Assembly: GCF_027943255.1 (NCBI RefSeq)
Contig: NC_072893.1
Location: 36,354,001 to 36,418,000 of the forward strand
Reading direction: 5' to 3'
DNA from: Anastrepha obliqua
Taxonomy: Eukaryota > Arthropoda > Insecta > Diptera > Tephritidae
Length of the DNA stretch: 64,000 nucleotides
This document shows positions 43,000 to 55,299 of the stretch, in pieces. The stretch's first letter is position 1. Each line of letters opens with the position of its first letter. The notes under the pieces were generated by a model. The model had not been told where the DNA came from and ran no database searches. It saw only the letters and a list, made by a program, of their open reading frames with translations. The position numbers and the translations under genes were made by a program.

Positions 43000-44060
43000 T
43001 AAAAGGTAAATGAGGTTCCCGTGCAGCACAGTGATATCACAACGGACCTGTAAGGTAAGGAGTCCAAACACACCAAATTTAAACGTTTTTTTTTTGTTTT
43101 AATTTCGAATTTGATCATTTTTCGAAGCAGCCATAATCGATTCATCGCCTAATCCGCTTTCGTAGCATAGTTATTACACAAACTGTTTGTATGCATGTGT
43201 GGATGTGTGCACTGCTCAACTTCGTTATCTAATTTGAATGGTTTGTATGTAAAAATCTTTAATTATATCATTTTGAATAATTTTCGAAAATACTTTTAAA
43301 TGATCGCTTCTAATATGCAATCGATTAGTAAGTGGCTATTTAACACTTTTATAAACCGCTATCGAACACCTGGTTTTTCGTTTCACATAAAATATTTTAT
43401 TTTTAAAATGGTGGGCCTAGAATGTATTTGTCTGAATTTTGAAGTACCCAAAATTCTTCAAATCGAAATTTTGTTTCTTCAGCTGATCGTTATTTTTCGT
43501 ATAATTTTATATATGGTTTCTTTTTTTTGCGTTTTTGGTATGCACTGGTATGTGTGTGTGAATAATTCTACCATGGGATAAATTCTTTGTGCTGGGGAAA
43601 CTATGAATTCTGTACTAGAAAATTGTCTACTACCCGTACTAGTGGCGGAACCAGAGATATTTCGTTGAAAGTGGCGCAAATGTAGTTTAAAGAGACCACT
43701 TAACACCTCACTTGGTAACGGTGTGAAAAATTCTACAGTGGTTTGATAACGACTAGCTTTCAAATCCACTAAAAACTCAACGTTTGGTAATCAATTCACT
43801 TCCTGTAAGAATATTTTAATATTAGCATGTAGATTTGTGTGGGCGTATGTGTGCTTTCCATCAGCGCCACGGGGCTAATTTCCCAATAAATACTAAATGT
43901 TGTCCAATGTTGTGCGCAAAATTGTGGGGTAATTTCCTCGTGTCACTCTAAGTATTTTATGCTGCGAACCCTTTTCCATGCACTAAATCTCCACTCACAC
44001 TGGCTTAGTGCACTTTCCATGTATTTTAATAATTTAATATTTCACACCCACTGTCCGCTC
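43000..44060. other. Region downstream of the septin gene, probably partly its 3' UTR
   Basis: No other gene is visible. The septin stop codon is at 44063-44061, and the minus-strand transcript would continue into this stretch. Confidence 0.5.
43396..43401 (-). other. Candidate polyadenylation signal for the septin transcript
   Basis: The minus strand reads AATAAA, about 660 bases after the stop codon. Other signals are possible in this AT-rich DNA. Confidence 0.25.
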
Positions 44061-45316
44061 TTAAACATCGATAACACTATCATTCTTCTTCATCTCCATC
44101 AAATGTGTCTGCTTGAGCTTCTCTTGCATTTGTGTTAGCATATCCTGCATGCGTCGTATCTCTTCATCCTTCTGCAACAACAATCGGTCGGTCTCCGAAA
44201 TGGCCGCATCGAAGCCATTTACCGAACTGATTGAGTCACGCTTCAATTTGCCTCGCTCCCGTAGCGCATGTTGCGATATCTGTGAGATGCATTGTGCTCG
44301 GAAATTCTCATAGTGTACATCCTGTGTGGTGTCCTTCAGATCTTGCATGTGTGTGGAAATGAGGAAGGTGCGTAACTTATTGAAATCGCTATGTTCGGGA
44401 TCTTCGACATCAACCACACCCCATGGGTATTGACGTCCGCGCACCTTCTTGCCCGCCACCTCAAGTATCGTATTGCTGCCGACGACTGCAAATGGTATCG
44501 AGGCCTTTAGATCGCGATCTTGTTGTTTGAAATCATCATCTTCATCCGAATCACATTCGGGAAATTGATATAACTGTATCTTGTTATCTTCCAAATCTTG
44601 CAGTATGCGTTCTTTGAGCTTACGCACTTCATTTTTGGTCAGACAATCCGCTTTGGCGATGACCAGCACTATATTGACTTTGCGATGCAGTCGCCTAATT
44701 AGATCCAGATCCATTTGACGTAGACTGCAAAGGCGAAAAATTTAGCAACCACATAAATGGAGAAAAAAAAAACAGCACCCGTGACTACTCACCTGTGACC
44801 CCATGGCGGCACGAAATACAAACAACAATGCACACGATTATCCTGTATGTTGCGTCGATTCAGTCCGCTCTCGTCTGTAAAATATTGGCGAAACTGAAAA
44901 AGTAATAGAGCAGTCATTAATGTTTCCTTCAGTTGTATCTCTCGTTAGTGCGCTCACCTGTTCATCGATGTATGCGGTACATACGCGCCAACTATCCTCA
45001 CAGTTGATGCCATCACCGAAACCTGGTGTATCCACTACAGTCAATCGCAGACGCACGCCTCGCTCTTCTATATCCATAGTTTTCTTTTCAATGCGCGTCG
45101 TTTTCTCGAGTCGCTCTTCGACATTTGGTATAAATCGATTCTTGTATAGATCACCCAGAAAGAGGCTATTGATCAGTGTTGACTTGCCCAGTCCAGACTC
45201 ACCGACCACCATGAGCGTAAAGTCGAAGCCACGTTTCACCGACTTCCTGTGCACTTGCTCGGGCAGCGTTGCAAAACCGATGTAATCGCGATCTTTGTCG
45301 AACGATGGTGTTTTAG
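44061..45316 (-). CDS. Sep4: Septin GTPase, Sep4-like, three C-terminal exons (5' exon missing)
   Basis: Septins are GTP-binding proteins that assemble into hetero-oligomeric filaments at the cell cortex and cleavage site. Coding exons on the minus strand are 45316-44958, 44893-44793 and 44724-44061. Both introns are GT-AG (44957-44894, 64 bases; 44792-44725, 68 bases), and the acceptor CAG at 45319-45317 opens the first visible exon in phase. The 373 visible residues include [20 protein letters not shown] (polybasic helix), GESGLGKST (P-loop), VDTPGFGD (switch II), VIAKADCL (G4), the septin unique element around [20 protein letters not shown], and a C-terminal coiled coil from [19 protein letters not shown]. 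The segment [17 protein letters not shown], where most septins have FxSPFGHGL, points to Sep4 rather than Sep1. No stop or shift is present, so the gene looks functional. The initiator exon is upstream and was not identified. Confidence 0.88.
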
Positions 45317-45705
45317 CTGGAAATAGAGAGAGGAGTGTGTGATTTTTAGCAGCTTCTCATGGCATAAAATATTTAGAAAGTTCGTTTGAAAGATGTTTAA
45401 TCGTCGGAAGTGAACTTAAATCTAGATCACGGGGAACATTAAATTAGCTTTCTAATCCCTACAAAGGACTCATAAGGACGACACGGTCTGGGAAACCCAC
45501 TTTTACCGAGGAAGACAGACGAATTAAAGTTGTATAGCTGACGAGCAAAGGTACTCAGCGGAATGATATACCAATTCCTAATACCATCACCTAAAGAGAC
45601 TATGGGATTAGATGTTCTTCTCTGCTTCATTTGATAATTTTAAGTCATCTATCCGCAGAGAATGCTTTCGGATATTGTAAAAAGTAATAGAGACAAGATT
45701 ATAAA
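45317..45705 (-). other. Start of the septin's upstream intron
   Basis: A polypyrimidine run and CAG acceptor (complement of 45317-45330) precede the first visible exon. No coding exon for the septin N-terminus was recognised between here and the window end, so the intron may be long and hold the transposons at 45.7-62.8 kb. That is inference. Confidence 0.5.
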
Positions 45706-45998
45706 GGCGCTATTAGCAGCCGAATGGCTTGGTGCGCGCCTATCATTCGGAAACTCGGAGGTTCGAATCGTTTTGCATGAATATCAAATGTTGTAAAATT
45801 TTTTTCTAATAGCGGTCGCCCCTCGGTTGGCAATATCAATGAAAAATCTCTTCATAAAAAATCATTTGCTGTTCAAGATCGGCTTAAAACTGTAGGTTCC
45901 ACTATTTGTGGAATAACATCAAGACGCACACCATAAATAGGAGAAGCAGCTCAACCAAAAACCCAATAAAAGGTGTAAGAGCCTGTACCTATAATTAA
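45706..45998 (+). mobile_element. tRNA-derived SINE-like element, copy 2 (older)
   Basis: The copy has the same head, with CAGCCGAATGGCTTGGTGCG (A box, 45718-45735) and GGTTCGAATCG (B box, 45760-45770). A fuller body follows with TAATAGCGGTCGCCCCTCGG, AAAACTGTAGGTTCC, AACATCAAGACGCACACC and ATAAATAGGAG. The 3' hairpin is degraded (AACCCAATAAAAGGTGT). It has more differences from copies 1 and 3 than those have from each other, so it is older. Confidence 0.72.
45718..45770 (+). promoter_or_regulatory. Internal pol III A and B boxes of SINE copy 2
   Basis: CAGCCGAATGGC and GGTTCGAATCG correspond to the boxes at 16461-16523, with substitutions at the last B-box positions. Confidence 0.55.
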
Positions 45999-46429
45999 AA
46001 TGGAGCTCTAAACAGTAGAGTACTCAATCTGAGTTTCAGTTCACATTAGCTTCATGTGCTCTGTTCTGCAAAACAATATGATGGAAAAATCTATCATTGG
46101 AACGATTTCCTCTACATTGTTTAGATTTTTTCAGATGAGAGACGAGAGTGGTGACAAAATAACGATTCCGCTGAGATTTTATAATTCCTTATTCATTGGT
46201 GAAAGCGAATATCCCAGACCGAAAAACGGTTAGTTGTAAAAGTTTAGTTAAAAGATAGCTAGCTGTGTAAATCGACAAAAATTTAGTAGATTCACTGGCT
46301 AACTCAAGTCGAAGGAAAGTCTCCTTTGTATGAAAGGCGGCGTGGATGAGGACTTAGCTTGATTTTGCGTTTTTAATTGGCATCAGTTAGCACTTTAGAC
46401 TTCCCGGATTAAATCCACGTTCTCTCGCT

Positions 46430-47800
46430 TTCATCGTAAGTTAAGTATCTTGGATTGATACTTGACTCCAAACTCTATTAGAAGCTACTCATTGAAAATC
46501 GATTTAAGAAGGACAGCATAGTTTTCTAATCCTACAAACTTATGTTCGGCAAAAAATAGATGTCCAAAAGTTGTTCTTTGGATAACGTAGTGATTCTGCC
46601 ATTTTTAACTTATGGATGCCTGGTTTGGTGGGAAGCCTTTCGGAAGGGCTATAATATCACTAAACTGGAGAGCGTGCCAAGGACTGCTTGTATTGGCATC
46701 ATCGGAGGATGTACAAACTGTTCCAGTGCTGACTTTAATGTCGTTTTGCACTTACTCCCATCGACTTTTACATTATTGCCATGGCTGCTCAAAGTGCAAT
46801 CAGATTAAGGAAGGTTGGCCGCTGGAGACGATCTTTCCAAGGACATGGTAGCATTATTGCGCAGCTAACACCGTGTTTCTCTGAACTTCGGACAGATATC
46901 TCGATCCGCAAACCGGAACTTGAGGGTCGTGGAGGAAATCTGCACCGAAGCTGGTGCCTACACTGACGACTCCAAGATGGAATCGGCAGTCGAAGCAGGA
47001 GAAATTTATGTATTTCCCTAAACCTGCCCAATAACGCTAGTGTTTTTCAGGCAGAAGTCCTTGCGATCCTGCAGGCATGCTGAATGTTTGGGGACGCAAG
47101 AGCGCGGGAGATATCAACATTTTTTCCGATAGTCAAACTGCGATCAAGGCACTGACGACGCTTTGGTTCGGATCCAAACTGGTAAACTACTGTTAGAAGA
47201 AGATCAAATCTCTTGGGTGTGCAGGTAACATTTCTATCAGCTGTGTTCCAGGACGTAGAAACATAGAAAGAAGTGAAATTGCTGATGAACTTGACAGATA
47301 CGGGTTAACTGAACTAGACCCAGTAGTCTCCTACCCACACATTGGCATCTCCTTGATTGTTGTTAAAGAGGAATGGCGCAACTTATTTCTCAGGAAAGTA
47401 CAGAAAAGATGGAGTTCCATTTCTTCGTGTGGTTTCGAAAATCCCATGGTTCCAGTACAATAGACGCAGGATGCAGAAAGTTCTGGAGGCACTTCACCAA
47501 TCAATTTCCAAACTCGTAGCTGTGTTTACCGGACGAGACATGGAAAAATCGCCGTTGCAGAAGCTGTTTAGACCTTTCAGAGAAGGAGACTCTTTCTCTC
47601 TACGTGTCGTATTTGGCAGTTAGACGATTAAGGTCGTTGGGTGCTTCTTTCTTCGCTTTCCGCTTGGGGCATTGCTCCAAACTAAACCTCATCAACAGCT
47701 GTAGTTGGCTGTAGATATCTGCCCATTGCAGGTGTCAAAATGGGATAAAAACGGCGCTTCAGCCATTGACTTATCTACCTAGCATGAGAAGGAAACGACT
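46430..47800 (+). mobile_element. LOA-type LINE: RT thumb, RNase H and 3' end
   Basis: Plus-strand blocks are KYLGLILDSKL (46440-46480, partly shifted), VVILPFLTYGCLVWWEAFRK (46585), ESVPRTACIGIIGGCTNC, and a post-RT part with QSAIRLRKVGRWRRSFQGHG. The RNase H region (about 46960-47300) is scattered over frames: FQAEVLAILQAC near 47050, and a degraded GHRNIE-like block near 47250. VPFLRVVSKIPWFQYNRRRM at 47415 and SISKLVAVFTGRDMEKSPLQ then follow. The 3' untranslated end (47640-47800) matches the minus-strand copy at 34145-34330 and ends TATCTACCTAGCA. It is strongly mutated. Confidence 0.8.
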
Positions 47801-48849
47801 AACGCACTTCATTGAGCTTGAAACAAATCGCTTAGACAGTAACTGCGCCAACAAAGAAGAAGAATAACTGAAGAAAATAAAGAGGCATTCATTTGTACTA
47901 CCGCAGAAAATTTGTCTGATACGACTGTACAACAAATTTAGGAAATTCTTCAGAAGATTGATTCATGAATCAATTCAAAAACCCTTGCTTCTAAATCCAC
48001 AAAGTAGTTGAGTTTAAGAAAAGTTTTGAATAAAGTTGCAGACAAAATATTACAAGTAAATACTATGTTATAGCTTGATTGACTTCTCGCCCTCCAATGC
48101 TATCAAAATTTAGGACAAAAATCATCCTTCAGTCACACCTTGTACGATTTGTATGTACATAAAACCAGAATTACCACACATTGCTCAAAAATCTCAAAAA
48201 TACCGCATTACAATCACACAATCAAAGAATGTCCTCGAAGGACACAGCCCGATGATATACTACGAGCCTACATAGAATTGCCTACATTTGATTGTGTGTT
48301 ATGTTTACAATAGATTTTATGGCGACGAGAACAGAAACAAAAGTAAAAAACCAAAAACAAAGGAAATCTATCCACACACAATACACGGAAAAAAATATTG
48401 CGGTAAATATCCAGCTGGAAATTGTCGAATATTTTTACTATTTGTCAAGAAATATTCAAAAATGTTCAGGCATATTTTTCATTTTTTTTTTCAGGTTAAA
48501 GTTTTGACAAAAAAAATTTAAATAAACGACTTTATGTTCACCAAATTATGTTCCTTCAAAAAAAATTGTGTAAGATGAAAAAACTTTAAATATTTTTCCC
48601 AAAAACCGTAGAAAAGTAGTAAGAATGGAATCCATATTACATAAGGATTTATAAAACACAAACAATTTATTTTTATGACAAAAAAATATTTAAATTAATT
48701 CACAGTGAGAATTTAATCCATAAGTAAAAAACATACAAAAATTGAAACTGAAATTAGGAATAAAACCAGTTTTACAACTATTCATTGCAACTTGATAAGA
48801 AGCGTGTACGATTATTACGGACTAGACCAAAAATGCTACCATCAGCATA
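47801..48849. other. Non-coding DNA
   Basis: No supported gene. GTACGATTTGTATGTAC at 48149 and GTGTACGATTATTACGG at 48805 hint at ends of an old Tc1-type element, but no transposase is visible between them. Confidence 0.4.
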
Positions 48850-49863
48850 CGAGGGCGGTTCAATAAGTAACCGTGTTTGATGATAGAGGGCGTTCCTGAG
48901 GGAAGTTGGTGTTAGCATCGTGCGCTGTCATCTATCAAACGATGGCAGAACAAATTTCAAACTGCTTGATAGGTTAATTTGGAAGTGGCAGCTATTCGAG
49001 TAAAACCTGTTTTGTGATTTTCGCAAAGATGGAAAAAGAGCAGTACCGTTCGGTAATTCCCTTTTTGTTTTTAGATGGAAAAAAATGCGAGGAGATAAAA
49101 GCAAAGTTGGATCCTGTCTATGGGGACTCTTCGTCATTTATAACCACAATTAGATATTGGTTCAACGAATTTAAACGCCCGGCAGACGCGGTTACCGAAG
49201 AAATCATTCAAAAAGTCCAAAGAGTCGATCGCTGATCGACGAACGAAAGTGTGCGAAATAACAGAGGCTGTAGGTGTGTCCACCGGAACGGCAATTAATA
49301 TTTTACATGATAAGTTGGCGATAAAAAAATGTTCGGCCCGATGGGTACCGCAATTTCTCACAAGCAACAACAAGTGAATGCGGCTGTTAACTTCGAAGCA
49401 ATGTTTGGAGCAATTGAAGCGCGTTCCGAAGGAATTTTTGTGTCGAGTTGTTACCGTTGATGAAACCTGGTTTCATCTTTAAACACCAGAAAGTAAGCAA
49501 GAATCAAAACAATGGATTTCTCCCGGTGAATCTGCTCCAAAGAAAAGGAAGTTCCGGGGGTAATCTTTTTTGGGATGCGAACGGCATCGTCCTGATTGAT
49601 TTTTTAGAAAAAGGAAGAACGATCACTGGACAGTACTACCGTAAGTTATTGGATTGCTTTCACAAAAAATTGAAGGAGACACGACTGCATTTGGCGAAAA
49701 ATAAGGAGCAGTTTTACCATGATGTCGCCGCAAACTGCGTGAATTATGGGGCGAAGCGTTGGAAGAAGTTTATCATTCTAAAAGGGGACTATATTGAAAA
49801 AAAAAATGTTTGGAAAAAGTGGTGTCTTCATTTCTAAAACGGGTACTTATTGAACTGCCCTCG
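48850..49863 (+). mobile_element. Mariner with both ends and TA duplications, decayed transposase
   Basis: The ends CGAGGGCGGTTCAATAAGTA (48850) and the complement of CGAGGGCAGTTCAATAAGTA (ending 49863) form imperfect inverted repeats. TA lies on both sides (48848-48849; 49864-49865). The transposase starts MEKEQYRSVIPFLFLDGKKC at 49029. KLDPVYGDSSSFITTIRYWF and ADAVTEEIIQKVQRVD follow; a shift then leads to VTVDETW-like residues near 49455, SSGGNLFWDANGIVLIDFLE, RTITGQYYRKLLDCFHKK, a degraded second catalytic block near 49715 (FYHDVA where FHQDNAP is expected), and LKGDYIEKKNVW near 49790. At 1014 bases it has lost some internal sequence. It is a different mariner family from the other three here. 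Confidence 0.87.
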
Positions 49864-49865
49864 TA

Positions 49866-52559
49866 GGTAGATATGTCAGATATGTCCAGCCCATCTGTAG
49901 GGTTGAAGTGATGGAAAAGGAAAATCACACGAATTTCTCGATTCAAACGAATGCCAAACACAAAGAAACAGGCCGAACTGGCTGAAACTTGGTGTGTGTT
50001 CTTCCAAGAGATGCTACTAACTAAACATAACCTTTGTCTCTGATACACTTTTCAAATCACCCTAAAGCTCATTTGGAAAGACCCATTTCAAAATTTTTGA
50101 AATGAGAAAACCATTTAAATCTTAATGTGTACATAACATGCGATGCGAAATGGATTTTTTAATATATTCTAATATAATATTATTTTTTTTTTTTTTATAT
50201 TTTGCTTAACAAAATGTTAAATTTAAATTTCTTTGCAAGTAACTCACTCGGTTTTAAAGCTATTCTGCTAAAATTTTGCTAAGGACTGCCTTTTAATATA
50301 ATAATAAAAATTCACATCTCTTGCTTAGGTTTTCTTACTTTCCAACCATCCTGTAATTTTTTTTTAAATTAGCACGCGAGATCTGGCTAAACATTTTTTA
50401 ATTTTACTCTATTTTTTTCTGAGTGCTGATCTCCCCCTCAAAGCCCAAAAAAAATAGGTGAGGTGTGACGTGTAACAACGGCACCCCTTTGTTGCTTTTG
50501 TTTCTCTTTCTGTCAAGCATAATTGTATAGCATAAAAATTTACACATTTCTTTTTGTTTTTCAAAAACCCCTAATTAGTTGCATGTAGCAATGCAGATGC
50601 GTGTTGGAAAATAAATAGCATTGCGCTGGGGTTAGTAAACATTTTTTTGCTTGTTTTGTTTCCACTACACCAAGTGTGTGTCTGCACACACTCAAGCACA
50701 CAACAACAACAATACTTCAAATATAATATCACATATGCAAATCCTTGTGTCTCTTGTGCTCGAGAAGGAGGTTAAGTGCAGGAAGTGTGTCGTTTCCTTC
50801 GAAACTTTTTTGTCCCAAAGCGGAAATCGTTAGTGAATGCCAAAACAGTCGGCGGTTTGTTGTGGGTGCAGCGCCTCAAAGTATGTTACACAATTTGGCG
50901 ACGGAATGCTGTACATGTATGCATATCTATGTGTGCGCGCATTTCTTTACACTGTCCTCAAGAGCCACCGGCAAATTAAAACGAAAAAACGAAAAAAATG
51001 AAACACACAAAGCAACAAAACCACTTACACATTGTTTAGAGTAGAATTTTTGCGTTCGTTATTCGTTATTTACATTAAAATACTGCAAAAACAAAACAAA
51101 AATCGTTTCTGTTTGCTGAATGTCTGATGAGCCCCTCGCTGAGTTGTCAGTGAGCAGCCCAGCGGCAATTTCTTAGTTGGCAGTTTTTTCGTTATGAACT
51201 TATTCGGGTGGTACCCGCTGTGTGTATCCTGGCAAAGTGCCTGCAAAAGTCCTATGCACGCAAGAGTAATTGATTATATTTTTGGCCTTTTCTTGTTGCA
51301 ATATTTGTGTTGATTTTATTTTAATTTTTTTTTTTTTGTGATTTTGTAAATTATTGTCTTCTTGTACTTTACACTTTTTGGTTAGATTGTGTTGCGTAAT
51401 CGGTGATTGTTGCTAATTTTGAAATTATTATTGTGCGAAGTTTTCGTGGAGTCAATGTACTCCACACAATTTGCTACTATCGACGTCGTATTTGTTGCTT
51501 TTGTGCTCGATTTGCCTCTGTTTGCGTATTTCACTTTTTTGTCTTGTGTTCACTTCACATTTTCTGCTTTGTTTTTTCTTGGGTAATTAAAGTATTCGCT
51601 TTTTTTAATGGCGTAAAAAAACGTTTCAAATTTATTAATTATTTAAAATAATTGTTTTTTTATCGCTTCACATTAAAACAGAAATACTAAAATGTCTTGC
51701 TATTTCTGCTACTAATTTGTTGAATTTTCATTTGTCGCTCACTTCACATTTCTGCTTTTCTTGTGCAATACCTTATGGTCCTCTTTCGGGTTGTTATCAC
51801 AATTGTTATGGATTCGGCGCATGCGCTTATTTTTGTTGTTTTTGAACTCCCTGCTTGAACACGTTCATGCTCTCACTGTTTTTACGAGGCTTTAGAGCTG
51901 CAAATATTGGACCAGAACTAAGTACATAACTTCCAACTCAGAAAAAAAATTAACTTGTGGCTAAAAAATGGTAAAGAAATATAGAAAACAAAACTATTAC
52001 TTTCACAAGAGATTTTTCGAAACTAACAAAAAATTTTGAAAGGTTAATCGATTACACCTTTTACTTATAACTTATACGTTTATTTAAAGCCGTTATGCGG
52101 AAATGCACCCTGTACTTTTTTTGCATATATTGGAAGGTCTACTTGAGGGCTGTGGCTTAATAATTTCTTGGAGAAGTTTGGTAGTTCCAGAAATTATTTC
52201 GCCAGAATTGAAATATTACGGAATAGACTAACAACTTAAGCAGTTCACGTTTTCGTGCAATTTGCTCAGCTTGACTTAGGCACTTTGCATTTTTTCTTAA
52301 CAAATAAATTCCAGACTGAAAATTTAAGAAAATAGAAGGTTGCAAACAAATTATATTTTGAAGACAAAAGCAAAATTGCTCCCTTAATATATATAAATGC
52401 CCCTAAAGAAGACAACATTTTAAAAAATAAGCCACCCCTGACATTCGGCGCATTTCAACATAACTCAAAAAGTTATGGAAATCTCATTATGAAGCTTGCA
52501 TGGATTACTGAGTATAGCCATTAATAAAAGATATAAGAAAAAATCTGAGGTGGCTGTTT
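49866..52559. other. Non-coding DNA
   Basis: No supported gene. Low-complexity T-rich tracts occur at 50185-50200 and 51320-51335. A palindromic GCGCATGCGC lies at 51817-51826. Confidence 0.45.
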
Positions 52560-53170
52560 TCCAAAAATGACAGAAAACATTTATTTTTTCCAACGAAAAT
52601 TTCCAGAAAACATTTTCTTTTTAGAAAAAAAAAAACAAATTTTAAGTATATTTTGTATTAAAAAAATGAAGAAAAAGCTACAAAAATGTTGAAAAAGTTA
52701 AGAAAAAGTTACGAAACTATTGAAAAAAAATTTCCCCAAAAAATCCCACAAAATTGTTTGTTATTTAACGAAAATTTTCAGGAAACATTTTTTTTTTAAT
52801 TCCAGAAAAAAATTTTTAAGTATATTTTATCTTAAAAAGTTACGAAAATATTGAAGTTTTTTTTTTCCTAAAAACCCCAGAAACAAATTTTTAAGTATAT
52901 TTTATTCTTAAAAGTTAAGAAAAAGTTATGAAAATATTGAAAAAAAAGAAATTCCCTCAAAAATCCCAAAAAATTTAATTCCCTAACATTTTTGTTTTTG
53001 ATTTTATGGGATTTTTTTTAAATTTTTTGAAAAAACATTTTTTTTAATTGTTTGGAAATTTGTTTTTAATTCGTTGAAAACATTTTTTTGAGTATATTTT
53101 ATTCTCAAAAGTTAAGAAAAAGTTCTAAAAATGTTGAAAAGTACCGAAAATACGTCACAACATCGCATAA
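52560..53170. repeat. AT-rich degenerate repeat region
   Basis: The phrase TTTTAAGTATATTTTAT followed by TTAAAAGTTA-type sequence recurs at about 52640, 52813, 52888 and 53085. Variants of GAAAAAGTTA and ATTGAAAAAAAA occur between them. Spacing is irregular (75-200 bases), so this is a decayed repeat array rather than a clean tandem. Confidence 0.6.
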
Positions 53171-53344
53171 ATCTTAAAAGTATTCATTTTTTTTACGTCT
53201 TTAACTTTTATTTCTTATTATATTACGACGGCAATGCCCAAAATACTGGGATCACTTAACATGGAATCGCTTAAAGTTTTCCGACCAATCAAAAATTAAG
53301 GAAACAATTTTTAGTGATAACTTTGTGAGATATATAACACATAG

Positions 53345-54010
53345 GCTGAAAAGTGCCGGGCCTTAGGAAGAAAACACGATTCTTTTGTTCAAAATTAGCT
53401 TATTCATCAATGTAATTTCCATCAACCCACATACCAAAGCAATCATTCCAGCGCCGTCCGAACTTTTCAATACAACTTTTGTAGAACGACTTATCTTTTG
53501 CTTCAAAATAGACCTCAGTTTCTTACCGACGAGCATTTTTTAAAGTCTACAGTTAGTAGTCGCTGAGAGCCAAATCTGGCGAGTTCGGTGTATGTGGGTA
53601 CAATTCTAAATTCAATTCATGTAGTTTTGCCATTTCTTGCCATTATCAACATCTTCTTGTTTTTGATCAACAGTGAGCAAACGCAGTACCCGCTTTGCAC
53701 AGAGCTTTCCCATAGTCAAATGCTCATGCAATATGAAGTCAATGCGATCTTTTGATATCTTGATATCATGCATCTTCACTTTTCGACCATTCAAACGATT
53801 TGGTGGATTTTTTTGATGTTTTCTGGTGTTACCGCTTCATTTGGACGTCTACTGCGTAGTGCATTACCGGTGTCTCTACGATCACGTTTGAAGTCAGCCA
53901 GCCATCGTTTTCTTTTTGCTTCTGATGGAGGGAAGTTCCCATAACACTTTTCAAGATCTCACTTTGCTTCGCTTTACCAATATTTTCCCCCATTAAGAAG
54001 TAGTGTAAAA
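53345..54010 (-). mobile_element. Mariner fragment, core deleted
   Basis: The distal end at 53345 reads GGCTGAAAAGTGCCGGGCC, as in mariner TIRs. The minus-strand transposase shows its beginning with FRVVILHYFLMGENIGKAKQ at about 54030-53970, then QKQKENDGWLTSN and HRGTG-like residues. A continuous block 53794-53612 has ISKDRIDFILHEHLTMGKLC and AKRVLRLLTVDQKQEDVD (end of HTH into linker). The sequence then jumps to a C-terminal stretch with CIEKFGRRWNDCFGMWVDGN near 53440. The catalytic region is largely missing. The opposite TIR was not found. Confidence 0.68.
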
Positions 54011-54689
54011 TTACAACACGAAATTCTTTTTAGTCCATTACTTTGAAAATAAGTAAGTAGCGTCACTCTTAGCACATTAACTCACGAATTAATGAATGGA
54101 ACATCATGAAATTTTAACAGCTGTCTTTTTAAGGTTAGTACTAACAGAAAAAAGAGGTGAATGCAATAAAACTAGTGCCATCTATTTGTTAGGCGCGGAA
54201 CTTGTCAGTCTATATGTTACAAAAAAAAACTCGCATAACCTCCCTCCTAGCAGACACTTGTACAGTAGGGCGGACAAATTTGTTTTCATTGTCTGGTAGC
54301 TCTTAAGAAAAATGTTCACGAAATCATTCCTTCAAAATTAGTTCTGAAGTTCCTTAGTTTTCATTTTAGTTATTAATTATAATATAATACGGAAGGCGGA
54401 GGCAAAGGCTTCAATCTTACATTTCTTTTGAAATATTTTGTTATATCGGATGTATATCGCATACGAACTATTGATATCGATAAATATAGTTTCACAGGTG
54501 AGAATGTAAACCGAGTTGACATTTCTGTTCAGTAAAGTTTGACAAGGCATAATGAATCGTTTAATGCTAGAACAACGCAACACAACAAATTATGGAAACT
54601 TACTTTGAAAAAATAAATCTATTCGCGGAATCCATAGAGCACTGGCGGCATCCTCGGTTCTTATTTCTTTTGAAATGAGGAAGAAGCTG

Positions 54690-55087
54690 CCGTTATGAGC
54701 CATGCCGACTGAATTTTCGTTTCCAATAATTATTCAGTTAAACATCGACGACAAGATGGCGCAACTTGCTTTACAGCGCGGTCAACAATCGATTTATTGC
54801 AAAATCAATTTGGTGTCAACTCTTTTCCCAGATGTGGTCTTGTTCACTGGCCCGCTCTTTCGTACAATTCCACACCTCTGGGTTACTTTTTATGGACCTA
54901 TATTAAGCCATTGGTTTATATCGAGAATCTAGCAACTCTTGAAGCATTGACAACCAGTATTCAAGCCACCATTGACCCCACACCGACAGATTTATTGGAA
55001 AAAGTGGTCAAAAATTGGACTGATCGAGTAAATCATGTAACTCATAGCCGCAGCGGTCATATGACGAATATCATATTTAAAAAATAG
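54690..55087 (+). pseudogene. DUF4817-type transposase, C-terminal third
   Basis: The plus-strand frame 54797-55087 reads CGLVHWPALSYNSTPLGYFL (altered VNWPPRSCDLTPLDYFL). NLATLEALTTSIQATIDPTP and LLEKVVKNWTDRVNHVTHSR then GHMTNIIFKK and a stop follow. This is the same C-terminal architecture as the minus-strand copies at 17480 and 19918. The upstream catalytic part is not recognisable. The last stop is followed by ordinary sequence with no TIR seen. Confidence 0.72.
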
Positions 55088-55299
55088 GTTCCATCTACCA
55101 GATTACAACAACAACAAAATTATTCCAGGACTACATTGACAAGAAAATTGGGCAATGAGAAATATGATATCTTAGGTGTATTCGCTGATAAGGGCGTGTC
55201 AGCTGATAAGGGCGTACGGGCGTCCATTTACGTTGGTGAGTGTGAACACCATTAGGCTGTTGGATTACGATGCACTGAATATGGATAAGGATCAAAACA

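Noticed and set aside
44920..45285. Plus-strand frame of 121 codons rich in serine, and another at 44113-44313
   Set aside because: Both are shadows on the opposite strand of the septin exons.
48149..48821. Possible Tc1 element between two GTACGAT-containing sequences
   Set aside because: The end similarity is too short and there is no transposase remnant between.
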